Assembly (NCBI GenBank): GCA_002886105.1
Contig: CP025776.1
Span: 930,001-994,000 of the forward strand
DNA: 64,000 nt
Direction of reading: 5' to 3'
From: Enterobacter sp. EA-1
Lineage (GTDB): Bacteria > Pseudomonadota > Gammaproteobacteria > Enterobacterales > Enterobacteriaceae
Part shown: piece after piece, positions 32,498-42,219 of the stretch
Layout: each line of letters opens with the position of its first letter
Position numbering within the stretch: the first letter of the stretch is position 1
Notes under the pieces: generated by a model
Told to the model about the DNA's origin: nothing
Seen by the model: the letters and a program-made list of their open reading frames with translations, nothing else
The model's database searches: none
Translations under genes and position numbers: made by a program

Positions 32498-33712
32498 TTA
32501 CACGCCTAACAGGGCATTCGCTTTGGTGATAAAGGCCTCGTCGACCAGTGCGCCGACGATGGCCATCATCAATGCAAACCCGAGGATACCCGAGGGCGCT
32601 GCCGGTAATGGCGCTGAACACGAAAGCCGTCAATGCCGTTGCGGCGTTACCTGCCGCGATGGCTTCCACTTTCACAAAGAACGGGCGCCAGTTTTTGGTG
32701 CGGATAGCCTTCGGCAGTTCGACCAGGATCGCATCATACGCATCGATGGCTTTACCCACATAACCAAACCCTTTGCTGAACTTCGCCAGCTGCTGGCCAT
32801 GTTGGCGCGGTTCACGGACTCCAGCGCTTTTGCAATCGCTTCGCGATCGGCCACGCTGTATTTTTTATCCAGCACGGCCTGATAGCGATCGAAAGCAGCC
32901 AGCGCCTGTTCAACGTTGCGGATCTTCTTGCCTTTGGCGGCTGCGGCCAGTTCCCTACTGGGCAACTTTCGCCGACTGTTCGCTGAATTTCGCCGTCACC
33001 TCTTTGTAGAAATCGGCGGTAAATTTCACCGCGTCTTTAATGTCCGCGCGTTGCGCTTCGCCCTGCTTATACGCCCTGGGTCAGCGCAGGCACTTCCTGT
33101 TCAACGGTCACAATGCGGGTATGCTCGTTACCGTTTTTCCCGCCGCCACTCGGAGGTGATCTCCCGGCGAACTTTGGTCATCACTTTACCGTTACTCAGC
33201 CAGTAGCCGGAAGGCAATACGCCCTGCAATACCGTCACAAACTGACCAACCGATGAAGAGGCGATCGTGTCGGCGTTGAGCCCGCCTTTGCCGTTATTCG
33301 GTTGCTTGCCTTGCAGCGGATGACCGGAGTTGAAGTCGCCAATCGCAACCGTCACGCCATTACCGCGAAGGCCCATCACCAGCCAGACAGGCCAATGTCC
33401 GTCGCTTGATCGGCCGTTAACCCTTCAGCCGAAATGCTGAGCATGCCATTGGGTTTCACTTGTTCAATTTTCAGTTTCGTTAACGGGTTAATGGTGCGGG
33501 CAGCCAGAATCAGGTTCGCCAGCTTCTGACGGAGCGCCTGATCATTCTGGATCGCGGCCAACTGTTTTTGCGCCGGTGTTGCGTTCGCTGAACCACCGTT
33601 ATCACGATCGCCGCCATGTCCGTTCGAACCGCCGCCGGGTGACGGCTCTGAACCGCGTTCTGAACTCCAGTTGGTACCATCACCTACGCCACCGCCATAG
33701 TTAAATCCGCAT
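32498..33712 (-). CDS. chromosomal pore-forming colicin
   Basis: A bacteriocin of about 400 residues. The N-terminus is Gly/Ser-rich ([23 protein letters not shown]); DGTNWSSE closely matches the TolB-binding box DGSGWSSE of E-type nuclease colicins, suggesting Tol-dependent import. The C-terminal half after [30 protein letters not shown] resembles the ColIa/ColE1 pore domain and includes the hydrophobic hairpin [21 protein letters not shown] followed by [16 protein letters not shown]. So the import module looks E-type while the killing module forms membrane pores. ATG 33712 follows GAGGA; one frame error lies right after it and others near 33385, 33145-33080, 32960, 32795 and 32590. A LexA box lies 93 bases upstream. 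No lysis gene was found. Confidence 0.74.
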
Positions 33713-34029
33713 ATTGTTTTCCTCTTTTGTCATTTTTGAGTTGGATTAGGGAAATCCGGTGCGCATCTTTTGAAGACCAGAGACGTTCTGCTACACCGAA
33801 TGCGCTGTATATAAAAACAGGTGTTTTGCTACAGCAAGGGCGATGCTACGCCTGAGATATTCACCCCGTCAATAGCCCTGATTAAATAAAAATTATAATA
33901 ATAACAGTGAGTTGTGTTGTTTTTGGGTAAACATAAAAGGCTGGAAAAGCGCGTAAAAGGGGGGCGAAAAGCGTGCAAAAAAGCGTCAGAAAAGAGGCCC
34001 TCATCGTGGCGAAGAGGGCGGAGGAACAC
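33713..34029. promoter_or_regulatory. colicin promoter region
   Basis: About 315 bases between the colicin start and the end of the second ogl gene. It contains the LexA box at 33805-33820 and, at its far end, the 3' flank of ogl. Nothing else recognisable. Confidence 0.55.
33805..33820 (-). promoter_or_regulatory. LexA (SOS) box of the colicin gene
   Basis: CTGTATATAAAAACAG agrees with the SOS consensus CTG(TA-rich)CAG at both ends and most of the interior. Colicin promoters are usually LexA-repressed, so the gene is expected to be induced by DNA damage. A second overlapping box, common in colicin genes, is not clear. Confidence 0.8.
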
Positions 34030-35158
34030 TCAAACTTTGGCTAAATAGAGCGCAGGCATGCCTTCGGCGTCTGAGGTGTAGAGCACCCACTGGTTATCCG
34101 GTGAGAATGACGGGTGCGGGTGGGTGACTGGCGGTCGCCGTCCAGCACTTTCCAGCTACTGTTATGCTGGCAGATGGCCGTTTGCTCGCCGCTTTGCACA
34201 TCAAACACCCAAATAAAGGGATCGTTAAGATGAATATCTCCGGTGTGATGAGGCGCGCCGTCACCGACCACCAGACTGCCGTCATCGTTGCTCATCAAAT
34301 GAGAACAAGGGGGGATCGCCATAAGCTGGCGGTTTTCCAGCGTCTGCGGGTCGGCGCTGAACAAATAGCGGCGGGCGTCGTTTTCCCGGTGCGCCACGTA
34401 ATAGAGCGCGGAGCCGTCCGGCACCCAGAATTCATGGGTAAAACTTTCGCCAGCCTCATGCTGACGCACCTTGCGCAGGTTGCTGCCATCTTCGTTGATC
34501 AACCACATGCGTGCATCAATCGCATCGCGCGGGCCTTCATGGCAAAACGCCACGGTTTTATCGTCAAACGGGCGGTAGATCGGGTGCCCCAGCCAGCGTT
34601 TTTCTTGCAGCAACGTGCTGCGTTCACCGCTTTGCAGATCGATGCGGATCAGCCGACATTCCGGGTTAGTGAAGTAGAAATCGCGGAATTTTTGCCAGTC
34701 GGTTAACGGCTGCCAGTCGCTTTTTTTAATCTCGATGCCCACCAGCTTGGTGCAGTCGGAATTGGCGACCCAGTGCCGTAAGCTACCCAGTCATCGTCCA
34801 CCTGATAAACGACATACTCTTCCAGCGTGGTCAGATCGACGCGGCGTAATTCACGGGTGTTTTTTACATACCATAGCGAGCGGTCGTCGGCGGACAAAAA
34901 ACCGCCAAAGGTATTATCCCCGGCCCCTTCGGTTAACTGGGTGGCCTCGCCGCGGGCGATATCCAGCAGGTAATAGTTCCAGTGGCCTTCGAATGCGCCG
35001 CCAAAGATCAGTTTCCCGCCATCGCGGGTAAAGCATTTTGGTAGAAGTAGTTACGGTGACAAATAATGTGCGGAGGCGTCATCCGGATAACCTCGCGCCC
35101 GGTATGCGGATCCTTCCTGGCTACGGTAAGTCAGCGGGATGATTTTGCCTTTTGCCAT
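34030..35158 (-). CDS. ogl: oligogalacturonate lyase (Ogl), copy 2
   Basis: A second PL22 lyase of about 376-388 residues, start MAKGKIIPLTYRSQ. It has the same propeller layout as the first copy: ICHRNYFYQ after repair, MGIEIKKSDWQPLTDWQKFRDFYF, THEFWVPDGSALYYVAHREND, PPCSHLMSNDDGSLVVGDGAPHHTG and the end TSDAEGMPALYLAKV. The two copies share the same architecture and many identical blocks but are clearly diverged, so this is an old duplication or a separate acquisition. It follows togB on the same strand after a terminator. Breaks near 35112, 35042, 34895, 34775 and 34130. Confidence 0.87.
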
Positions 35159-35190
35159 GATCTTCTCTCCTGATCTTCTCTCCATAGATA

Positions 35191-35216
35191 AAATACCCTG
35201 CCGGATCCGGCAGGGT
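35191..35216 (-). terminator. terminator after togB
   Basis: On the minus strand a perfect ACCCTGCCGG / CCGGCAGGGT stem is followed by ATTTTAT, between togB and the second ogl. Partial read-through into ogl is possible. Confidence 0.75.
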
Positions 35217-35235
35217 AGGGTGTGACGGTAAAACC

Positions 35236-36529
35236 TTAGCGCATGGCGCGTTTCAGAATGCGCTCAGCCTGACGTTGGAAGTCTGCGGCGGTTTCTTCCA
35301 CCGTTTTCTGACCATAGTCGATGTACTGGAATCGCCGTGCCGAACTGGGCAACAATCTGCGGATCGTCAAAATACGGCGACACAGTGAGTTTGGCTGGCA
35401 GCGACTGCGCCAGACGCAGGCCCGCAACAGCCGGATCTTCCGCTTTGATTGCGCCATTGGCGGTCAGCGTCTGAACTGCGGCTTTGCTCAACGGTACACC
35501 ACGCTCCAGACCGAGGGTTTCCGCGCCTTCTTTGCTGTTCAGCAGGAAGTTAATTACCTGCGCGGCTTCTTTCGGGTGTTTGGTGGATTTACCAATCGAC
35601 AGCATTTGCGCCGGTTTGAAGAACAGACCTGCATCCGTTGCGCCCGCAGCATTGGGTATTCACCCAGCACCAGTTTGGCTGGCGGCTTCCAGGTTGTCGG
35701 AGTATTTGGTGATGGTGGAGTTCCACATGTAGGTACCGGCCCATTCACCTTCGATCCACGGCTTCATTTCATACATGTTGCTCTTACCGAACGATGCATA
35801 GTACTTCGCGTCCGGCATCACGTGGCTGTCGACCAGTTTTTTATACATCTGGAAGAATTCCACCCACTGCTCATTGGTGTAGCTGAATTTCTTCGCTTTC
35901 TCGTCAACGGCAGGAATATTGTATTTCTGCACCATGTACGAGTTCAGCAGCGCCAGCGTATCCGGTGCTCCAGCACTACCGGGTAGTACTGCTTGCCCAG
36001 TTTGCTTTCAAACGTTTTGCCCGCCGCTAACAGCTCATCCCGGTGTTTTCGGGAAGGCGACGCCCGCTTTTTCCACTGCTCATCGTTGAAGTAGAACACG
36101 CGTGCGGTGACGGAGATCGGAATACCGTTCAGCTTGCCGTCCACGGTGGTGGATTTCAGCTCTTTGGCGTCGAACTGGCTCAAATCAATAATGTCTTTCA
36201 CACCGGGTTCAGGTCGTAAAAACCGTCACCGGATTTTGAGAAGATCGGCAGCCAGTTCCAGTTGGTCTGCATCACGTCCGGCTCGGTGCCGCCCGCGATT
36301 TGCGTGGTCAGACGGGAAAGATGTCCGTCCCAGCCGGTGTACTCAGACTTAACCGTAATATTCGGATGCTGTTGATGAAATTCTTCCAACGCTTTTAATG
36401 TCACCTGATGACGACCGTTGCCCCCCCACCGGAGGACATACGCAGGTCTACATTATCAGCGGCAATAGCGGGTACAGCGCACATGCCCAGAGTTGCGGAG
36501 ATAACGGCGCCTGTTAGCACTTTTTTCAT
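35236..36529 (-). CDS. togB: oligogalacturonide-binding protein (TogB)
   Basis: Periplasmic solute-binding protein (family 1) of about 430 residues for the TogMNAB importer. Signal peptide MKKVLTGAVISATLGMCAVPAIA, then DNVDLRMSS, the binding-protein block VTLKALEEFHQQHPNITVKSEY, TTQIAGGTEPDVMQTNWNWLPIF, and EGEWAGTYMWNSTITKYSDNLEAA. The C-terminus is EAQRILKRAMR. Breaks near 36420, 36205, 36055, 35965, 35655 and 35330. Last gene of togMNAB. Confidence 0.86.
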
Positions 36530-36544
36530 TTTTATACTCCAGTT

Positions 36545-37677
36545 TTAATTTACAGAGAGATGTTCTGTTCCGTTTTTTGCGTCAAAAACATGACACTTAT
36601 TCATATCAAACTTAAAGTACACCTTCCGGTGAAGTCCCTTCTCAATCAGAGGCTTAGCTTCATCAGACGGAATTCGGGCGGTCAGCTCGTAGTCGCCGAC
36701 TTTCAGATAAACAAAGAACTCGTGTCCCATGTTTTCTACGCGCACCAGTCGCCGGAACCGCAGTCGTCGGCAAAAGGCTGGTCGGCGACGGAGACAAACT
36801 CGGACGTACGCCAAAGAACACTTCTTTGCCTTCATAATCCGCGACTTTTTCCTGCTGGCGGGTATTCAGCGCCAGCGTGTCGTGACCGACCGTGATATGT
36901 AACTGGTCGTCTTTTTCACAATTTTCGCCGGTTTGATGTTCATTTCCGGCGCGCCGATAAAGCCCGCCACGAACATGTTTTTCGGGAAGTGATAGAGATT
37001 GTCCGGGGTATCCACCTGCATGATGTGACCGAGTTTCATCACGCAGATGCGGTCGCCCATGGTCATCGCTTCCGTCTGATCGTGGGTTACGTAGACGGTG
37101 GTGGCCGGTTTACCGGACTTCTTGAGCTGCTTGTGCAGGTCGGAAATACGGATGCGCATGGAGGCGCGCAGTTTGGCGTCGAGGTTAGACAGCGGTTCGT
37201 CAAACAGGAACACGTCCGGTTTTTTCACGATCGCGCGTCCTACCGCCACACGCTGTGCCTGACCACCGGAAAGCTGGCGCGGCAGCCTGTCCATCAACTC
37301 TTCCAGCTCAAGGATTTTTGCCGCTTCATCCACTTGTTTGGTGATTTCGTCTTTCGGCATCTTGCTGAGCTTGAGACCAAACGCGAGGTTTTCGCGCACG
37401 GTCATATGCGGGTAGAGCGCATAGTTCTGGAACACCATCGCAATACCGCGCGATTTTGGCGCGAGGTTGTTGACGATCTTCTCACCGATGCGCACTTCGC
37501 CGCCGCTGATGGTTTCCCAGACCGGCGAGCATACGCAAGGTCGTGGACTTGGCGCAGCCGGACGGGCCGACAATCACCATAAATTCACCGTCGGCGATTT
37601 TCAGGTCGATACCATGTACCGCTTTGGAAGCCGTTGGAGTAAACTTTTTCCAGTTTGTTGAAAATAACTTCAGCCAT
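36545..37677 (-). CDS. togA: oligogalacturonide ABC transporter ATPase (TogA)
   Basis: ATPase of the UgpC/MalK type, about 375 residues. Repaired start [22 protein letters not shown]; Walker [18 protein letters not shown] (note Cys-Ala in place of the more usual Gly-Cys-Gly order), Q-loop [13 protein letters not shown], signature [17 protein letters not shown], Walker [18 protein letters not shown], and the H-loop [14 protein letters not shown]. The C-terminal OB-type regulatory domain ends [16 protein letters not shown]. Breaks near 37628, 37530, 36905 and 36745-36830. Lies between togN and togB. Confidence 0.88.
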
Positions 37678-37689
37678 GATACTTCCCTC

Positions 37690-38593
37690 TTAACCTTTAA
37701 TTCCGCTGCTGGTCACGCCCTGTACGAAGTAGCGCTGTGCCGGAAGAAGACAATGATGGACGGCAGAATGGAGATACTCGCCATTGCCAGAATTTCGTTC
37801 CACGGTGCGCCTTCGGTCACGTCAATGGACATTTTCAGCGCCAGTGCGATGGGGTACTTATCCACGCTGTAGACATAAATCAGCGGACCGATAAAGTCAT
37901 TCATCGACCACATAAACTGGAACAGCGCCACCGAGATAATCGCCGGTTTCAGGATCGGCACCACCACGTACCACAACACCTGCCGGGGAGTTACAGCCGT
38001 CGATCTGCGCCGCTTCTTCCATGTCGCGCGGCACACCGCGCAGGAACTGGAATCAGCATAAAGACGAAGAACCCGTGGGTGGCGAACGCCGTTGGCAGAT
38101 ACAGCGGCATATAGCTGTTGAGCATGCCCATTTCACGGAACATCAGGTACTGCGGGATCAACAGCACGGTGCTCGGCAGCAGCATGGTGGCGATAAGCGT
38201 ACCGAACCAGAAGTTCTTCCACGGGATCTCAAAGCGGGCAAAGCCGTAAGCCACAATGGTGGAGGAGATAATGGTCAGGATCACTTTCGGGGATCACATA
38301 CTTAAAGGTATTCAGCATGTAATGACCGAAGGTGTATTCCGTGCCGGTTTTCCAGCCGTTGATAAACCCGTCCCGGTGGCGTGCTGCGGCCACAAACCCA
38401 GCGTGGTGAAGATCTCGTGGTTCGGTTTGAACGATGCCGAGAACATCCACGCCAGCGGGTAGAGCATCAGCAGGCCGACAAACAGCAGGATCACATAGCG
38501 GATCCACGCGCTCACTTTCTCGCGGCGCAGGGTACGCGCCACTTCACGCTCTGCTTCCTGCATGCCCGGCGTGACGTGTTGGATATCAGCCAT
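37690..38593 (-). CDS. togN: oligogalacturonide ABC transporter permease (TogN)
   Basis: Inner-membrane permease of the MalG type, about 300 residues with six helices. It starts [19 protein letters not shown], with the first helix [21 protein letters not shown]. MalG-like EAA loop is seen near the [21 protein letters not shown] segment, and the end is GVTSSGIKG. The togM stop overlaps the ATG. Breaks near 38370, 38290, 38050, 37985 and 37742. Confidence 0.86.
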
Positions 38594-39475
38594 TTTGCCT
38601 CCCTTATCGGCAGAGTAGAACACCCAGTATTTCGACGATTTAAAGGCGATAGAGGCAAAGACCGCCACCACCGGTGAACAGAACCCGTGCCAGCGCCGCG
38701 CCATAGCCCATATCGAAATACTTGAAGGCCGTGTCGTAGATATAGAGCGAGAACAGATAGGTGTAGTAGGTCGGGCCGCCGCCGGTAATGACATACGGGC
38801 CGGTGAATTCCCTGGAACGCCCCGGGTGGTCTGCATAATGAAGTTGAAGAAAATAACCGGCGTGATCAGCGGCACGGTGACTTTCATAAACATCTGCCAT
38901 TTGCTGGCGCCGTCGATCATGGCCGCTTCGTATTGAGACTGCGGTACGTTTTGCAGCGCGGCAAGGAAGATAACCATCGCCGATCCAAACTGCCACACGC
39001 GCAGTAATGTCACCGACATCAGCGCCAGCGACGGTTCGCCCAGCCAGTTAACCGGATCAAGGCCAAACACGCCGATAAAGCTGTTCAGCAGACCATCAAT
39101 GGCAAACAGCGCGCGCCACAGCACGGCGATAGCCACTGAGCTCCCGAGAATCGAGGGAATATAGTAAGCAGTACGGAAAAAGCCGATACCGCGTAATTTA
39201 AAGTTCAGTACAAAGGCAATACCCAGCGCGAAAGCAAGTTTCAGCGGGATGGTTAAAAATACGTACGCGAACGTTACGCCCATTGATTTCCAGAAGAGGG
39301 TGTCTTCAGTAAACATGTAGCGATAGTTTTCGATGCCGTTAAATACCGGCGGGCTCATCAGGTCATACTCAGTAAAACTGAGAAAGAACGATGAGATGAA
39401 CGGGAATGCCGTAAAGACTATCAACCCAATAACGTAGGGTGATATCCGGTGCCAATCCCAGTAGTCTGTTTTCAT
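38586..39475 (-). CDS. togM: oligogalacturonide ABC transporter permease (TogM)
   Basis: MalF-type permease of about 296 residues, first gene of togMNAB. Start MKTDYWDWHRISPYVIGLIVF, six hydrophobic helices, and the EAA loop QNVPQSQYEAAMIDGASKWQMF. The end is taken as GGKNG with TGA overlapping the togN start, which requires one extra A in an A-run near 38595. Other breaks near 38813 and 38665. The operon is transcribed leftward from a region with two KdgR-like boxes. Confidence 0.87.
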
Positions 39476-39957
39476 TCATACATACCCACCGGCGAACAAT
39501 GGTGTAATACGGATTCGGAGATTAACTTCTTTCCCCCTGACGCCCTCGGGCGTTTGGGGGTAAAAGCAGGTTCTGTGCGTGCGCCTGATCACAATATTTA
39601 GCGTAATCAATGCGATGTGAATCTTTAACTGCCCGAAATCATTAGCAATCTTCCGGGTTTTAAAATCCTATCAACTTGCGTTCTTGATTTGTAAAACATC
39701 GTTTTAAAATATTTTATTGCGTTTTGATTTGCCGTCATTCGATTAATTCGCGAAATGTGATCAAAGTCGAAACGATGTTTCCAATAAGGTGAGGTGGATG
39801 ACATTTTTGCCGAAAAAACACAGGTTTCGCCGGAAATAAAAACGCTAACGCCATCTGTCAGAACAGTGGAAATATCGCTGAATGAAATCATTCAATATTT
39901 AAACAATTATCCGGCGAAGTGTTTTTCAAGGAAATTAATCAAAGAAATAAGAATGAA
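39476..39957. promoter_or_regulatory. togMNAB promoter region with two KdgR-like boxes
   Basis: Holds KdgR-like elements TAAAACATCGTTTTAAA (39690-39708) and CGAAACGATGTTTCC (39767-39784), both matching the TGAAAC-N-GTTTCA type palindrome. A strong hairpin with CCCCC/GGGGG and ACGCCC/GGGCGT arms lies at 39533-39560 in the presumed togM leader; it lacks a T-run in the togM direction. No gene is visible. Confidence 0.6.
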
Positions 39958-39981
39958 AACGCCCTCTGCGGAGAGGGCGTT
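39958..39981 (-). terminator. terminator of kdgF
   Basis: AACGCCCTC / GAGGGCGTT stem followed on the minus strand by TTCATTCTTATTT, 37 bases past the kdgF stop. Confidence 0.75.
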
Positions 39982-40017
39982 AACTGGGGGCTCAATAACG
40001 TGCTCGGGATCACGCTT

Positions 40018-40336
40018 TCAAAAGTCTTCGCGCACCGGCGTGAAGGTATCCAGCAGCGTACCGGCTTTCAGACACACGCAGCCGTGCATAATGTGCGGTT
40101 GCTTATAAAGAGTATCGCCTGCCGTGACGATATGTTTCTCATCACCGATGGTAAATTCGGAATTCACCGGATAAGACATAAGTGAGTTGTTCATGAGGAT
40201 GGTTATGCATCGGGCCGATGGCGCCTTGTTCAAACATGACCTCGACGGCCATCATTTTGCCGTCATGGGCCAGGAATACGGCGGGTAACACCATTGCCCA
40301 GATCGTCAAGCTGAGTGTCTTTATGAAAGATAAACA
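40018..40336 (-). CDS. kdgF: pectin degradation protein KdgF (cupin)
   Basis: Small cupin of about 106-110 residues that promotes linearisation of 4,5-unsaturated uronates, feeding the kdu pathway. Start MFIFHKDTQLDDLGNGVTRR after repair; the metal-binding cupin motif is GPMHNHPHEQLTYVLSGEF with the second half KQPHIMHGCVCL. Ends DTFTPVREDF. Breaks near 40285 and 40165-40185. A KdgR-like box lies 28 bases upstream of the start. Confidence 0.88.
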
Positions 40337-40363
40337 TCTGGCTGTCCTGTGGTTGAGTAATAA

Positions 40364-40381
40364 GATGAAACGATGTTTCCA
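40364..40381 (-). promoter_or_regulatory. KdgR-like operator upstream of kdgF
   Basis: ATGAAACGATGTTTCCAA matches the KdgR palindrome and is almost identical in its core (GAAACGATGTTTCC) to the box ahead of togM at 39767-39784. Confidence 0.65.
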
Positions 40382-40488
40382 AAATAATTTATCCTCAGCG
40401 GCAGGCAAAAAATAAACGTGAGGCCAGAGAAGTTGAAAGTCGATCACAACTTTGATTGACTGAGTGCACTAACCCACGGAGACAAACG

Positions 40489-41182
40489 ATGAAAACGATA
40501 GGATTGCTGGGCGGTATGAGCTGGGAATCGACCGTTCCCTACTACCGCCTGATTAATGAGGGGTGTCAAAGCCCGCACACCGGGTGGTTTGCACTCCGCG
40601 AGCTTACTTCTGCACAGCGTGGATTTTCATGAGATTGAAGCCTGTCAGGCCACGGCGCAGTGGCACAAAGCCGGGGAAATTCTCTCCCGAGGCGGCAGGT
40701 CTGGAGCAAGCGGGCGCGCAGGCGATTGTGCTGTGTACCAACACCATGCACAAAGTGGCGGGGCAAATCGAGGAGCGCTGCCATATTCCCTTTCTGCACA
40801 TTGCCGATGCCACTGGCCGGGCAATTGAAAACGCCGGGTTGAGCAATATCGCGCTGCTCGGTACGCGCTACACCATGGAGCAGGATTTCTATCGTGGGCG
40901 TCTGGAAAAACAGTTCGGCATCAAAACCCGCGTGCCGGGTCCGGAAGATCGCGAACGCGTCAATGAAATCATCTTCGAACAACTGTGCCTCGGCATCTTC
41001 ACCGACGAGTCGCGTTACTACTTTTGAATTTGATCAAACAGTTGGCAGCGGAAGGGGCAGAAGGGGTGATTTTTGGCTGTACCGAAATCGGTCTGCTGCT
41101 GCCGGAGACACACTGCCCGATCAGGGTCTTTGACACCGCGGCGCTCCATGCCGCCGACGCCGTGGAGTTTATGCTCTCTTAA
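40489..41182 (+). CDS. ygeA: aspartate/glutamate racemase family protein (YgeA)
   Basis: Amino-acid racemase of about 230 residues. It begins [20 protein letters not shown]. The two catalytic cysteines are in [13 protein letters not shown] (about residue 83) and [14 protein letters not shown] (about residue 197). ygeA next to lysR is also the E. coli arrangement. Breaks near 40563-40575, 40687-40692 (CCGAGG for CCAGG in EILSQAAG) and 41024. Confidence 0.86.
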
Positions 41183-42101
41183 ACGGCCCCGAGCATCGCC
41201 GCCAGCGGTTGGGTGACCCGCGGCATGGCGGCCTGCAAGTGCTGTGCAAACGCGTTGACCAGCGCGGAAGCAGGGCGATGCAGAGGGCGGATCAGGCTGA
41301 CAGTAAAAGGAACATCAATACTGAAGCGGCGTACGGCAACGCCGCTGGCGGCGTAATCGAGCGCCGTTAACGGGTTCACGACCGAAATGCCAACCCCGGC
41401 GCGCACCATCGCGCAAACCGACGCGGCGCTGTGGGTCTCCAGCACCATGCGGCGCTTCACCTGATGTTCGTTGAACAGCGTATCCAGCAGTTGTCGGTAG
41501 CTATCGGTGCGCGACAAACTGATGTAGTTCTCGGTGTGAAAATCCGCTGGCGTTAGCACGCTTTTACGCGCCAGCGGATGATCCTGCGGCATTACACATA
41601 CTTCATTACAGGTTAGCAGCGGCGTACGTTCCGTACCGGCAGGTGTGGTCAGTGTTTCCGTTAACCCCAAATCATGGCGCTGCGCCGACAACCACTCTTC
41701 CAGCAATGGCGACTCCTGCGGCACGATATTCAGGCTGACATCCGGGTAACGGGCGAGAAAGGGCTGTAACAGCAGCGGTAAAAGGATTGCGAAAAGACCG
41801 GCAGGCAGGCGACCGACAGTTCGCCCCCGGCGGAATTCGCGCAGGCTTTCGGCGGCACTGACGATCCTGTCCAGCCCGTACCGTGAACGCTGTACCTCTT
41901 CAAATAAGCCGCAGCCCCTGCACCGTAGGGTGCAGGCGTCCACGCGTGCGCTCAAACAGGGTTAATCCCAGCACTTTTTTCAAACCGCGCCAGCTCGCGG
42001 CTCACCGTCGAGGTGTGCAGCAGTGCGGCGGCTTCGGTGAGGTTGCCGGTGGTCATCACCGCGTGAAAAATTTCGATATGGCGCAGGTTAACAGCGGGCA
42101 T
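41179..42101 (-). CDS. lysR: transcriptional activator of lysA (LysR)
   Basis: Founding member of the LysR family, about 307 residues, activating the divergent lysA gene in response to diaminopimelate. N-terminus [20 protein letters not shown] with the HTH; effector domain with [48 protein letters not shown] and [26 protein letters not shown], all nearly identical to E. coli LysR. Breaks near 41980, 41915 and 41795. The gene and lysA are divergent with 118 bases between starts. Confidence 0.9.
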
Positions 42102-42219
42102 GGCGATATCCGGTTGTTAAAGGTATTCCATATCATTTTTGCATAGACTCGCGATAAAACGATATTTTTATTCTCTTCGCGGTGTGGCGTAATTATAAAA
42201 AATATTGACGGAGCCCATC

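Noticed and set aside
34030-35158. Second ogl as an assembly duplication of the first
   Set aside because: The two copies differ throughout in sequence and flank, so they are distinct genes.
35321-35986. Plus-strand frame of 221 codons within togB
   Set aside because: Antisense shadow of the binding-protein gene; no start signal and no independent homology.
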